From assembly GCA_900542395.1 (NCBI GenBank), contig UQNM01000055.1, forward strand, positions 1 through 14,995: DNA of 14,995 nt. The letters run 5' to 3'. Under the pieces are notes generated by a model, which was not told where the DNA came from, did no database searches, and worked only from the letters and a program-made list of their open reading frames with translations. How positions within the stretch are numbered: position 1 is the stretch's first letter; every line of letters begins with the position of its first letter. A program made the position numbers and the translations under genes. Source of the DNA: an uncultured Eubacteriales bacterium. Its GTDB lineage: Bacteria; Bacillota; Clostridia; Christensenellales; Aristaeellaceae. Shown in pieces: positions 1 to 6,899 of the stretch.

Positions 1-74
1 TCCAAAGAGGTTTTCGGTTGTTGCTGCCAGTGGCAGAAACAAACAAACGAAAACGAAAGCCCTTTGGTGGGGCG

Positions 75-91
75 GTGGGGCAAAGCCCCAC
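75..91. repeat. Short GC-rich hairpin downstream of the TetR gene
   Basis: GTGGGGC, loop AAA, GCCCCAC gives a perfect 7-bp stem about 65 bases past the stop codon of the TetR-type gene. On the minus strand it is not followed by a clean T run, so it is a weak candidate terminator. It may equally be a copy of a dispersed palindromic repeat. I see no gene in 1-155. Confidence 0.35.
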
Positions 92-155
92 TTCCAGAAG
101 ATGAAAATGCTGGTTTTTGATTCTTGAAATATCTGGTTTGAGCTCAACAGCCTCT

Positions 156-749
156 TCAGGCATTTATGCCGCCCTTCCACGGGCGAACCGGCAGATTCTC
201 GCTGCGCTTGAGCGACGCGCGGATATTGCCATCGAAAAGCTGGCCGATGCGGGTAATCATCTCCAGCCCGTCCTCCTTCATGCCCTGTCCGATCCAGTTG
301 AGCACCATTTCGGTCAGCGCGCTCTGATAAAACTGGGCAATGATGTCCTTATCCCCCTGACTGGCGTGAATCCCCTCGCTCTGCCGCTCGACATAGCGGC
401 GCATGACCTCGCCCGCGACGTTGTAGAGGTACTTTTCCAGCGACTCGCGCTGCATGGAGTGATACACATGGTAGACGGCACGCTTATGCCGCAGGGCAAT
501 CTGCATCGCCTGCGCGATGCCTTCCTCCCACGTGACATGCTCCTTCACGCCGCCGAGCACGGTTTCCAGCTCCGATTCAAAAATCTCCGTCAGCACGGCA
601 TATAAATCCTGATAATAATAGTAAAACGTCTTGCGGTTGATCTCGCACCGCGTCACCAGATCGGTCACGGTGATCTCGTCGAAGGGGCGTTCATCCAGCA
701 TTTCGATAAACACGTTGCGAATCATGTTTCGCGTATATTTTTGAGCCAT
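156..749 (-). CDS. TetR/AcrR-family transcriptional regulator
   Basis: A 197-residue one-component DNA-binding regulator. The N-terminal helix-turn-helix lies at about residues 5-50, with ITVTDLVTRCEINRKTFYYYY followed by a D/L-rich turn, the typical TetR signature (recognition helix plus the F-Y-x-Y end). The rest is an all-helical ligand-binding and dimerisation domain of family-typical length, but too divergent for me to name a ligand. I chose the ATG at 749 rather than the upstream ATG at 797. It has a GGAGGG ribosome site about 6 bases upstream, and the longer form would begin only about 8 bases below the -10 box. It has its own promoter and is divergent from the tRNA gene. It is not a usual BREX regulator, since known ones such as BrxR are WYL proteins. 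A link to the BREX operon rests only on proximity. Confidence 0.85.
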   Translation of the reverse strand: MAQKYTRNMIRNVFIEMLDERPFDEITVTDLVTRCEINRKTFYYYYQDLYAVLTEIFESELETVLGGVKEHVTWEEGIAQAMQIALRHKRAVYHVYHSMQRESLEKYLYNVAGEVMRRYVERQSEGIHASQGDKDIIAQFYQSALTEMVLNWIGQGMKEDGLEMITRIGQLFDGNIRASLKRSENLPVRPWKGGINA

Positions 750-779
750 GTCATCCCTCCGCGCCTGTCTTTTTTCGTT

Positions 780-808
780 ATTATACCCATTTCGCAAGCC
801 AAAAGCAA
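780..808 (-). promoter_or_regulatory. Sigma-A type promoter of the TetR gene
   Basis: On the minus strand, TTGCTT (803-808) and TATAAT (780-785) are separated by exactly 17 bp, about 30 bases above the chosen start codon. An 8-bp palindrome AAGCGCTT (807-814) touches the -35 box, and GCAAGC occurs twice (794-799 and 805-810). These could be an autoregulatory operator, but this is inference only. Confidence 0.75.
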
Positions 809-880
809 GCGCTTCCCCTTTGAGGTCAGCCCATGCGATGCATTTTTTGCCGTTTCATGCAAAAAAGTTGAAAAAGGGGC

Positions 881-909
881 TTGACGCAGGCAAAATTCTG
901 CGATATAAT
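881..909 (+). promoter_or_regulatory. Sigma-A promoter of tRNA-Ala
   Basis: TTGACG (881-886) and TATAAT (904-909) are separated by 17 bp. The expected start point, about 916, lies just before the tRNA 5' end at 923. The near-consensus boxes and the very short leader are typical of a strongly expressed stable-RNA gene. Confidence 0.9.
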
Positions 910-922
910 ATGCAACGTTGAC

Positions 923-998
923 GGGGCATTAGCGCAGTTGGTAGCGCACAACACTGGCAGTGTTGGGGTCAGGAGTTCGAATCTCCTATGCTCCACCA
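923..998 (+). tRNA. tRNA-Ala (anticodon GGC)
   Basis: A complete 76-base cloverleaf. The 7-bp acceptor stem GGGGCAT/ATGCTCC contains the G3:U70 wobble pair, the classic alanine identity element. The anticodon stem CAACA/TGTTG carries loop CTGGCAG, giving anticodon GGC that reads GCC. The T arm has GTTCGAATC, discriminator base A is at 995, and CCA (996-998) is encoded. It has its own promoter and terminator, so it is a single-gene unit. tRNA genes are frequent integration sites for islands, which fits the neighbouring defence operon. I saw no second copy of its 3' end in the window. Confidence 0.97.
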
Positions 999-1003
999 AA
1001 CCC

Positions 1004-1055
1004 AAGAAATCCGAACATCATCCCAGTTGGGGATGGGTTCGGATTTCTTCTTTTT
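1004..1055 (+). terminator. Intrinsic terminator of the tRNA-Ala unit
   Basis: A 13-bp perfect outer stem (1004-1016 with 1037-1049) is extended by an inner CATCCC/GGGATG-type stem around an AGTTG loop, then followed by CTTTTT. It begins six bases after the tRNA CCA end, so it closes the tRNA transcript. Confidence 0.92.
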
Positions 1056-1102
1056 ATCTCAAGTATTGTGGTGTGATAAACAAAATGAACGAAAGGAGAC
1101 GG

Positions 1103-1119
1103 ATCGGAATCATTCCGAT
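1103..1119. other. Perfect 8-bp-arm palindrome
   Basis: ATCGGAAT-C-ATTCCGAT is a perfect inverted repeat with a single central base. It stands in otherwise gene-free sequence between the tRNA terminator and the end of the BREX operon. The shape is that of a dimeric regulator site, but I see no promoter boxes tied to it. Its role is unknown. Confidence 0.4.
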
Positions 1120-1135
1120 AGTTGCAGAAAGTACT

Positions 1136-1354
1136 TTATAACCGACACCACAAGGATGCGAGGAATACAATGAACACGCAATCCATATGCTGAAGCGCCC
1201 GATCGAGCAGGCCAAACGCCCCATGCGCGGGGGAGCGCAAAGCGCCATTCCTAACCAATAGGGCAAGGGTCATCTTCCGATTTGCGGAGAATGACCCTTG
1301 TTTTAACCCATAGAACGCCGTCTGCCTATCGTCAAACGCAAACGGCATATCCAT
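1136..1354 (-). CDS. Doubtful 72-residue ORF at the end of the BREX operon
   Basis: It starts 18 bases after the stop of the zinc-ribbon gene and has a near-ideal ribosome binding site, GGAGGAGG seven bases before the ATG at 1354. Against it, the frame runs straight through the terminator hairpin at 1264-1304, the protein shows no recognisable domain, and the later part looks like read-through of intergenic DNA. It may be the 5' stump of a gene cut off here. If real, it is a short peptide made with the BREX operon. Confidence 0.22.
   Translation of the reverse strand: MDMPFAFDDRQTAFYGLKQGSFSANRKMTLALLVRNGALRSPAHGAFGLLDRALQHMDCVFIVFLASLWCRL
1142..1261 (+). pseudogene. Possible 3' remnant of an unknown gene
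   Basis: An open stretch of 39 codons runs from a TAA at 1139 to a TAG at 1259. It is hydrophilic and basic (for example EYNEHAIHMLKRPIEQAKRP) and is followed three bases later by a strong plus-strand terminator. It has no ribosome binding site, and its first ATG is at 1187. The terminator directly after the stop is the only reason to think it is the tail of a former gene rather than chance. I do not recognise the family. Confidence 0.2.
1264..1304 (+). terminator. Intrinsic terminator, plus strand
   Basis: A 10-bp perfect stem CAAGGGTCAT (1264-1273) with ATGACCCTTG (1291-1300) continues into a second stem of about 5 bp around an ATTTG loop and is followed by TTTT. It is oriented to stop plus-strand transcription. 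On the minus strand the tail is CCCTATTGG, a poor U tract, though the hairpin could still slow transcription leaving the BREX operon. Confidence 0.7.
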
Positions 1355-1372
1355 CTCTTTTCCTCCTCCGTC

Positions 1373-2254
1373 TCACTCGTCCTTTTCCCGTTCTTCCTCC
1401 AGCCGTTTTTCAAATGCGGCGCATACCGCGTCCGTCTCCCGCCAGACGGCCATCATGTCCTTCCGATTTTGATACGCCTGATCGAGCAAGAAGTCGAGTT
1501 TTTCCGCCCATGCCCTCGCGTCGGCGGATGCGTCCCTCTCTTTCGGCCAAACCAGCTCGGCGACAGCCTCCATGGCCTGCATATATGTGGCGACAAACAG
1601 CTCATACGATTCGCCGAAAATCGGATCGTAATCCTTCTGCGAAAGCGCAATCAGCTTCTCAGCCTGCTCGTTCATCGGCTGCTTCGCCTTTTTCGCCTCC
1701 GCCGCATCGGCAAAAATAAATGTTCCGTTTTCATCCATCAGCCGGTTGAGCGTCGCCTGCGTTCGCGTCAGCGCATCGAGCAGTTTTTTGGCCTCGTCGT
1801 ATTGCTTTTTCTTTTCTTCCGGCTTTTCGTCCTCTTTAGGCGGCGCACTTTCGGGGATTTCCCCGCCCAAAATCCGCGCCAACTGCCTGCCGAACGTGTC
1901 GATTGCATCGGCCGGCGCGCGCTGTTCCGTCTCCTTCGGCGCGTCCAGCTGCTTGGCCAGCATCGCCAGACAGCGCTCGATTTCCTGCTGGGCTTGATTC
2001 TTGCTCGACGCACCCGTCAGACGCTCAAGGCGAAAGCCCTTTTTTGGGCTTTGTCTGCCCTGAAAGTCCGCCATATCGCGCAGGGCTGCCCCATAAGCCG
2101 CCCGCGTCATCTGCCAATACTTGGCCTGCACAGCGTCCGCCCGCGCGCCCTCCATGACAGCCGCGGCGTATGCCCTGCCGCAAAACGGGCAAAACCTCGC
2201 TTCTTCCCCTTGCAAATCCAGCATTTTTCCACACGCGGCGCAGATAAAGCGCAT
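1373..2254 (-). CDS. Zinc-ribbon protein at the end of the BREX operon
   Basis: A 293-residue protein of unknown function. Residues 5-25 hold a compact Cys4 zinc ribbon (CAAC and CPFC, 14 residues apart between pairs). A long hydrophilic, helix-rich region follows, rich in Ala, Glu, Lys and Gln, with a charged Pro/Glu/Lys linker at about 135-150 that is probably coiled coil or disordered. It has no signal peptide or membrane segment and is probably cytoplasmic. The ATG at 2254 is supported by a GGGAGGGAG ribosome site. It starts 18 bases after brxL, so it is almost surely cotranscribed. It is not one of the six core type 1 BREX genes. Possible roles are a DNA- or protein-binding accessory factor or an unrelated passenger. 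The sequence does not decide. Confidence 0.8.
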   Translation of the reverse strand: MRFICAACGKMLDLQGEEARFCPFCGRAYAAAVMEGARADAVQAKYWQMTRAAYGAALRDMADFQGRQSPKKGFRLERLTGASSKNQAQQEIERCLAMLAKQLDAPKETEQRAPADAIDTFGRQLARILGGEIPESAPPKEDEKPEEKKKQYDEAKKLLDALTRTQATLNRLMDENGTFIFADAAEAKKAKQPMNEQAEKLIALSQKDYDPIFGESYELFVATYMQAMEAVAELVWPKERDASADARAWAEKLDFLLDQAYQNRKDMMAVWRETDAVCAAFEKRLEEEREKDE

Positions 2255-2272
2255 CGTTTCTCCCTCCCCGTT

Positions 2273-3937
2273 TTATGCCAGCTCAATCGCCTTTTTCACG
2301 GCTTCAATCGGATCGCTGTAAAAAATCGGCTGAACCGCCGTCAGCAGCTCGCCCGGAACGCGCATCAGCTCCTGCATGCTTTGAATCGGGAGCAATAGCT
2401 GCTTCGCGCCCGCGTTCTTCGCCACGCGGACGATGTTCTCCAGATTTTTGATTTCGCCCATCGTGCCGGACAGCTTGATTTCGCCGATTACCGCCGTCGC
2501 CTCCATCACGGGGCGGTTCGCCACCGCGCTGCAAAGGCCGACCAATTCCGCCACGGATACCTCCGTGCTCAGCCCCTTGCTCTGCGGATCGGCATAATAG
2601 AGCAGATAATCGTGATCCGAAAGCGTCGTGCCGGGCAGGATGCTTCTCGCCTTGTCCATGAAATAATACCAGGCCGCGTCAACACATTCGTTCACGGCGC
2701 GATTGCCGCCGATGCCCTGCGTCTCCATCTTGCCGTTGCCGCGGATGACCTTGTTTTCCAGCCGATAGACCGCCACTTCGCCGTCAATCTGATTTGCGCC
2801 GAGCGCAAACACGTGGCCTGCCGGAAGCTTCTCGGCGGGAATCAGCGTATTGGAAGCCTGTTCCGGCACGGAGACGACGGTTTCGCTGCCGTATTCATCC
2901 ACATAGCCCAGCGCGACGTCCGCAAATTCCACCCCGGCCATGATCTTGAGCTGTTCCTTCACGCGCCGCCGTCCCTCAATCGCGTATTCCAGCAGTCGGC
3001 GCATCTCCTCTTCCGTCACGTTTTCATCCGGAAAAATCAGCTTAATCAGGCCGGACATGGTCTTGCGCACGGCGATTTCATCGCGCTTGTTGAATTTGCC
3101 ATTCAGGCGGAAATAGGCGTCGAGCAGATGCGTGCAGTCCTTTTTGCGCATCTCCCGCGTCAGCTCGGCCAGACAATCCGTAATCAGGCCGTATTTTTCC
3201 GTCAGCAGCTCCGAACGCATTTTCGGAATTTCCCAGCCGGGCAGGTAATAATGAATCCGGTCAAAAAACGCGCTGTCGTTGTTGAATTCGGGCGGGAACG
3301 GCTCAAACAGGTGCGCAACCTTGAGCAGATTCTGCACGCTGTCGTTGATGTTGCCGACAAAGACCATCGACGCATCCGCGTTAATCATATCCCGCCCGCG
3401 GGCAAACGAGCCGGAGGCCATGTAATCCTTCATAATCTGAATCGCGTCCAGATCGCGGAAACGCATGCCCGCCACCTCGTCAAAGGCCACGCAGTCCCAA
3501 TGGCCGACCAACCCGACCCTGTGCGCCGCCATGGAGTAGAACAGGTTCGCCGTGGTCGTCTGTCCGCCGCTCATCAGAATGGAATATGGCGAAATCTCTT
3601 TATACAGATGGCTCTTGCCCGTGCCGCGCGGGCCGAGCTCGCAAAGGTTGTAATTGTGCTCGGCCAGCGGCACCATGCGCTCGATGAAATGCAGCTTTTC
3701 TTTTTCGCTCAGCGCGTCCGGCTCCATGCCCTCCGAGCGGAGCAGCATCGCGATCCATTCCTCGGTGGTAAATTCCTTCCGCTTGTCGATCATCTCCGCC
3801 GCGTCGAGGTTGGGGAGCTGAATCGGCTTGAGGCCGAGAATACGGAAAGGCGAACCTCCGGCCCGCGCTTTTTGCGGCGCTTCTTCTCGTCCTCCATCGA
3901 ATCCTGCTGATAGGTATAGCCGATGCGCGCGATGCAC
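2273..3937 (-). CDS. brxL: BrxL, AAA+ and Lon-like part (separated by a frame change)
   Basis: This frame holds most of BrxL, the AAA+ protein needed for phage exclusion in type 1 BREX. The homologous sequence begins near FRILGLKPIQLPNLD (about residue 31 of this frame); the codons before that are the wrong frame of the N-terminal part. Walker A is LGPRGTGKSH (about 101-110) and Walker B is VAFDEVAGM. The last 170 or so residues form a Lon-like domain (GEIKLSGTMGEI, AKQLLLP). Aligned by eye with Lon, the position of the catalytic Lys (GGLKEK) holds Glu (KNLENI), so protease activity is doubtful. The first ATG of this frame (3937) has no clear ribosome site, so the part is probably not made alone unless ribosomes shift frame. 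With one extra base the whole gene would encode 688 residues, the usual family size. Confidence 0.85.
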   Translation of the reverse strand: MHRAHRLYLSAGFDGGREEAPQKARAGGSPFRILGLKPIQLPNLDAAEMIDKRKEFTTEEWIAMLLRSEGMEPDALSEKEKLHFIERMVPLAEHNYNLCELGPRGTGKSHLYKEISPYSILMSGGQTTTANLFYSMAAHRVGLVGHWDCVAFDEVAGMRFRDLDAIQIMKDYMASGSFARGRDMINADASMVFVGNINDSVQNLLKVAHLFEPFPPEFNNDSAFFDRIHYYLPGWEIPKMRSELLTEKYGLITDCLAELTREMRKKDCTHLLDAYFRLNGKFNKRDEIAVRKTMSGLIKLIFPDENVTEEEMRRLLEYAIEGRRRVKEQLKIMAGVEFADVALGYVDEYGSETVVSVPEQASNTLIPAEKLPAGHVFALGANQIDGEVAVYRLENKVIRGNGKMETQGIGGNRAVNECVDAAWYYFMDKARSILPGTTLSDHDYLLYYADPQSKGLSTEVSVAELVGLCSAVANRPVMEATAVIGEIKLSGTMGEIKNLENIVRVAKNAGAKQLLLPIQSMQELMRVPGELLTAVQPIFYSDPIEAVKKAIELA

Positions 3938-4338
3938 CAGATGCCGCCCATCAAGATTTTGGTGTATTTCACAGCGTAATCGCTTTGCAGGACGAACGGC
4001 TCGATTTCCAGATTGGAAAACCGCGCGACGTAGATATCCTTGTATTCATCCAGCACGGCGCTGACCTTGTCGATGACGGTGTATTCCCCGCGCTCGCGGA
4101 TGAGCGATTTCACCTTTTCGCTTTCTTCCGGGCGGACATAGTTTTCCGCGAGAATTTTGCGGATTTTTTCCACGCCCTCGGTGATGGCCGTTTCATCGTC
4201 GGTCGCGCAATACATGCCGAGCAGATATTCCAGCACGAAGGTCGGCACGTTCGCGCCGCGGCGAAGCAGCGCCGTCAAATCCTTTCGGACGACCTTTCCC
4301 GGAAACACCTCGTTGATCTTTCGATCCAGTGCATCCAT
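3790..4338 (-). CDS. brxL: BrxL, N-terminal part (truncated by a frame change)
   Basis: The first about 155 residues are the N-terminal region of BrxL, from MDALDRKINEVFPGKVVRKD, ending in a Lys/Arg-rich linker (EDEKKRRKKR). The last about 27 residues are out-of-frame sequence and stop at 3790. The start is firm: AGGAGG eight bases before the ATG at 4338, which lies 12 bases after pglZ. The frame change is best placed at the run of five A on the minus strand (3869-3873 as T on the plus strand). Adding one A there joins the two frames without an internal stop. As it stands, the product lacks the ATPase, so exclusion activity should be lost unless a -1 frameshift restores it. A sequencing or assembly error is a serious alternative. 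Confidence 0.85.
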   Translation of the reverse strand: MDALDRKINEVFPGKVVRKDLTALLRRGANVPTFVLEYLLGMYCATDDETAITEGVEKIRKILAENYVRPEESEKVKSLIRERGEYTVIDKVSAVLDEYKDIYVARFSNLEIEPFVLQSDYAVKYTKILMGGIWCIARIGYTYQQDSMEDEKKRRKKRGPEVRLSVFSASSRFSSPTSTRRR

Positions 4339-4350
4339 GTTCCCGCCTCC

Positions 4351-6885
4351 TTAAAAATCAAAGTCCATGCCGAACACGATGTCGATGGTAAACGGAACCC
4401 GCGCGAGTTCGGTTCGATCGTCTTCATCGGTCAGCACGAGGTCATAACGTTCGTTTTTATCGTAATTGCTGCCCAGCAGGCGGAAGGTGACGCGCGTTGT
4501 GCGGTCGTTGTTCTCCGCCGCGGCGCTGTCGCCGATGATGCGGTGGCTGTCGCTGACGGGCTGCCCGCGCCGATCCACAAAGCGCGCGTTGACCGTGCGC
4601 GGCTGCACCTTGCCGCCGCAGGCCTCCTGCTGATAAAACACCAGCGTGAAAATGCCGTTGCTGATGGTTCGATTCTCGCCGAGCAGCACAATGTCCGCCT
4701 TGGTGATCGCGCGGTAGCCCTTCTGCCCCGCCTTCCTGTTGCGATACGCGATGAGCGGGACGACCAGCTCCTGAAGGGAAAGCCCGCCGTGCATATACGG
4801 CGACGCGCCGCCCTGCTGCTTAAAGCGCAGATCGCCGCGCGGCGTGACGCAGGCCCATTCCGGCCGGCCGAGCATCGTCAGCGGCATGGAAAGCGTCCGC
4901 TCGTCGCTGACGTTCTCCCGCACAACCGCATAGCGCCGCTTATAGCAGAGCACGTCGCCCGCCGCAAGCTCCCGCTCCGCCTTATCCGTCTCTTCCAGCG
5001 GCGAGCGGGTGTAGATGAACCCGTGATCCGCCGTGACATAGATGCACGCGGCGCTCAGCTCGCTGACCAGCATGCGCATCGCCTGCTCGATTTCGCTCAT
5101 CGCGGTTTCGCACGCGGCGAACACGTCGCCGTCGCTTTCGCCCGCGCGGTCGATCACATCCTGATAGAGATAGACGACCTTCGCCTCCTGCGCGATTTCC
5201 TGCCGCTGGGCGCGCGTCATCCGCCGAAACACGCCCAGCTCCAGCGCGACGCTCTGCGGGCACGCCGCCCGCAAAACGGCCTCGCGCTGGCTCGCGTCGG
5301 TGCGCATGCCGTCGCAGAGCACGCTCAACTCCTCCGTGAGCGTCAGCTTTTTGTGCGGCAGAAGCGCCGCCATCCCCACCGGCGTGATCGTCGGGATCGT
5401 GCCGACCATCGCCGTGCAGACCGTGTTGCCCGAAAGCCTGCCGTGCAGCCGCTCGGTCAGCTCCTGCGCGACCTCGTAGCGCAGCGCGTCGGAGATGATG
5501 ACGAACGTGCGCGCGTCCTCCCCGCGCACATGATCCGCATAAAACCGCTCCTGCCGCGGCACAATCGCCAGCGCGGTTTCCAGCGTCTGCCCCGCCAGCA
5601 GTGCCGACCAGCACACGCCCAGCGGCGCGAGGCAGCCGTTTTTATACAGCCGCTCCGCCGCCTGCACAGCTGCTTTCAATTCGTCCTCCAGCGCGAACAG
5701 CCCCAGCGCCAGCGCCCGATCCGCCGCCGCGCACAGGTGGCGATACGCCGTATCCATCCGGCACAGGCGCGAGGCATACGCCGCGAACATCTCCTCCGCG
5801 TCGGTGAAATGGAAGCCGTCCCGATACGCCCGGATGAAGAGCTGCATCTCGCACAGCGCGCCCAGCGCATCCGCATACGGCGCGTACAGCCCCCACCACG
5901 GCAGCTCCCGCCGCGCCTGCATCATGCCCTGCACCTCGTCCACGTTCATGCTGTCCCGCGCGAACGCCGTCAGCGCCGCGCGGATCAGCAGCGCGTCCGC
6001 GCAGGGGTAGACCGACACGCGCAGCAGCGCCGCCCGGTCGAGCTTTTGCAGCCGCGCCGCGACGGGATAGCGCTCCTCCACCGCGCGGCAGGTTTCCAGC
6101 ATGGCTTCTCTGTCCTCATGCAGCCACTTGCTGACCAGCGCATACGCCTGCTGCGCGTAGGCCGCCGCGCCCGGCAGCCCCGCGAACGCATCCTCCGGCG
6201 CGTTCAGCAGCGCCGCGCTCGTCAGCAGATAGCAGGCCAGCTCCGCCGCGTCCCGATTGCCGGTATAGCCGATCGCCTTTTCGGCCAGCAGCCAAAATGC
6301 GTCCGCCCCGCAGAACTTTTCGATGGCTTTCAGCTTCTCGTTTTCTTCCTCGTGCGCACCGAGCACCGCCGCGCCGAGCACACCCGAAAGCGACGCGCTT
6401 TTCAGCCCGCAGAGCACGCTCATCACGCCGATTTCCAGCTCCTGCTCGCTGCGGTAATCCTTCCCGAGCGCACCCAGCTTCGCCACGCGATCCCGGCTGG
6501 CGAAAAAGCGCCCCACCTTCCGCGCATAGCGCCGCATATCCACGCCGTCGGCGATGTGCAGTTCCTCAAAGAGCAGCGACCAGTAATCCGCGCGGAATAT
6601 CTCGCTGTATTTGAACACATCCGCCAGCCAGTTATCCTGCCAGCGCGCAAACGTCTTCGGGCAGTAGAGCAGAATATTCTCCTGCGCGTAATCGCTCTCG
6701 ATCTGCCGCCGCAGGGTGAACCACTCGTCCTCCCGCATGACGAGGATGCGCACGCCGGGCAGCTCCATCTGCTCCACGTCGGCGGCGAAACCGCCCTGGT
6801 CATCCTCGAACACGACGATGCGCCGCGTGTAGTATTCCGGAAGGGGCGCGGCAAACCGCCGCAGCAATTCCTGCCGTACATCCAT
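4351..6885 (-). CDS. pglZ: BREX type 1 PglZ, alkaline-phosphatase superfamily
   Basis: PglZ is a core BREX protein required for both host methylation and phage exclusion. Its C-terminal half has the metal-binding phosphatase fold. Counting from the ATG at 6885 (844 residues), the sequence shows TFVIISDALRYE (about 460-471, metal-binding Asp), GTIPTITPVG (about 495-504, usual substrate Thr/Ser position), IDRAG and VTADHGF (about 617-623, Asp-His metal ligands). The N-terminal half is helical and less conserved. I prefer the ATG at 6885 because GGAGGGG lies seven bases upstream; a GTG at 6903 would overlap the preceding stop. The gene follows the PglX C-terminal part at 14 bases. Length and motifs look intact. 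Confidence 0.95.
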   Translation of the reverse strand: MDVRQELLRRFAAPLPEYYTRRIVVFEDDQGGFAADVEQMELPGVRILVMREDEWFTLRRQIESDYAQENILLYCPKTFARWQDNWLADVFKYSEIFRADYWSLLFEELHIADGVDMRRYARKVGRFFASRDRVAKLGALGKDYRSEQELEIGVMSVLCGLKSASLSGVLGAAVLGAHEEENEKLKAIEKFCGADAFWLLAEKAIGYTGNRDAAELACYLLTSAALLNAPEDAFAGLPGAAAYAQQAYALVSKWLHEDREAMLETCRAVEERYPVAARLQKLDRAALLRVSVYPCADALLIRAALTAFARDSMNVDEVQGMMQARRELPWWGLYAPYADALGALCEMQLFIRAYRDGFHFTDAEEMFAAYASRLCRMDTAYRHLCAAADRALALGLFALEDELKAAVQAAERLYKNGCLAPLGVCWSALLAGQTLETALAIVPRQERFYADHVRGEDARTFVIISDALRYEVAQELTERLHGRLSGNTVCTAMVGTIPTITPVGMAALLPHKKLTLTEELSVLCDGMRTDASQREAVLRAACPQSVALELGVFRRMTRAQRQEIAQEAKVVYLYQDVIDRAGESDGDVFAACETAMSEIEQAMRMLVSELSAACIYVTADHGFIYTRSPLEETDKAERELAAGDVLCYKRRYAVVRENVSDERTLSMPLTMLGRPEWACVTPRGDLRFKQQGGASPYMHGGLSLQELVVPLIAYRNRKAGQKGYRAITKADIVLLGENRTISNGIFTLVFYQQEACGGKVQPRTVNARFVDRRGQPVSDSHRIIGDSAAAENNDRTTRVTFRLLGSNYDKNERYDLVLTDEDDRTELARVPFTIDIVFGMDFDF

Positions 6886-6899
6886 CGTCTTCCCCTCCG

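Noticed and set aside
2612..3910. 432-codon open frame on the plus strand opposite brxL
   Set aside because: It is antisense to the BrxL AAA+ domain and its composition is that of a mirror frame.
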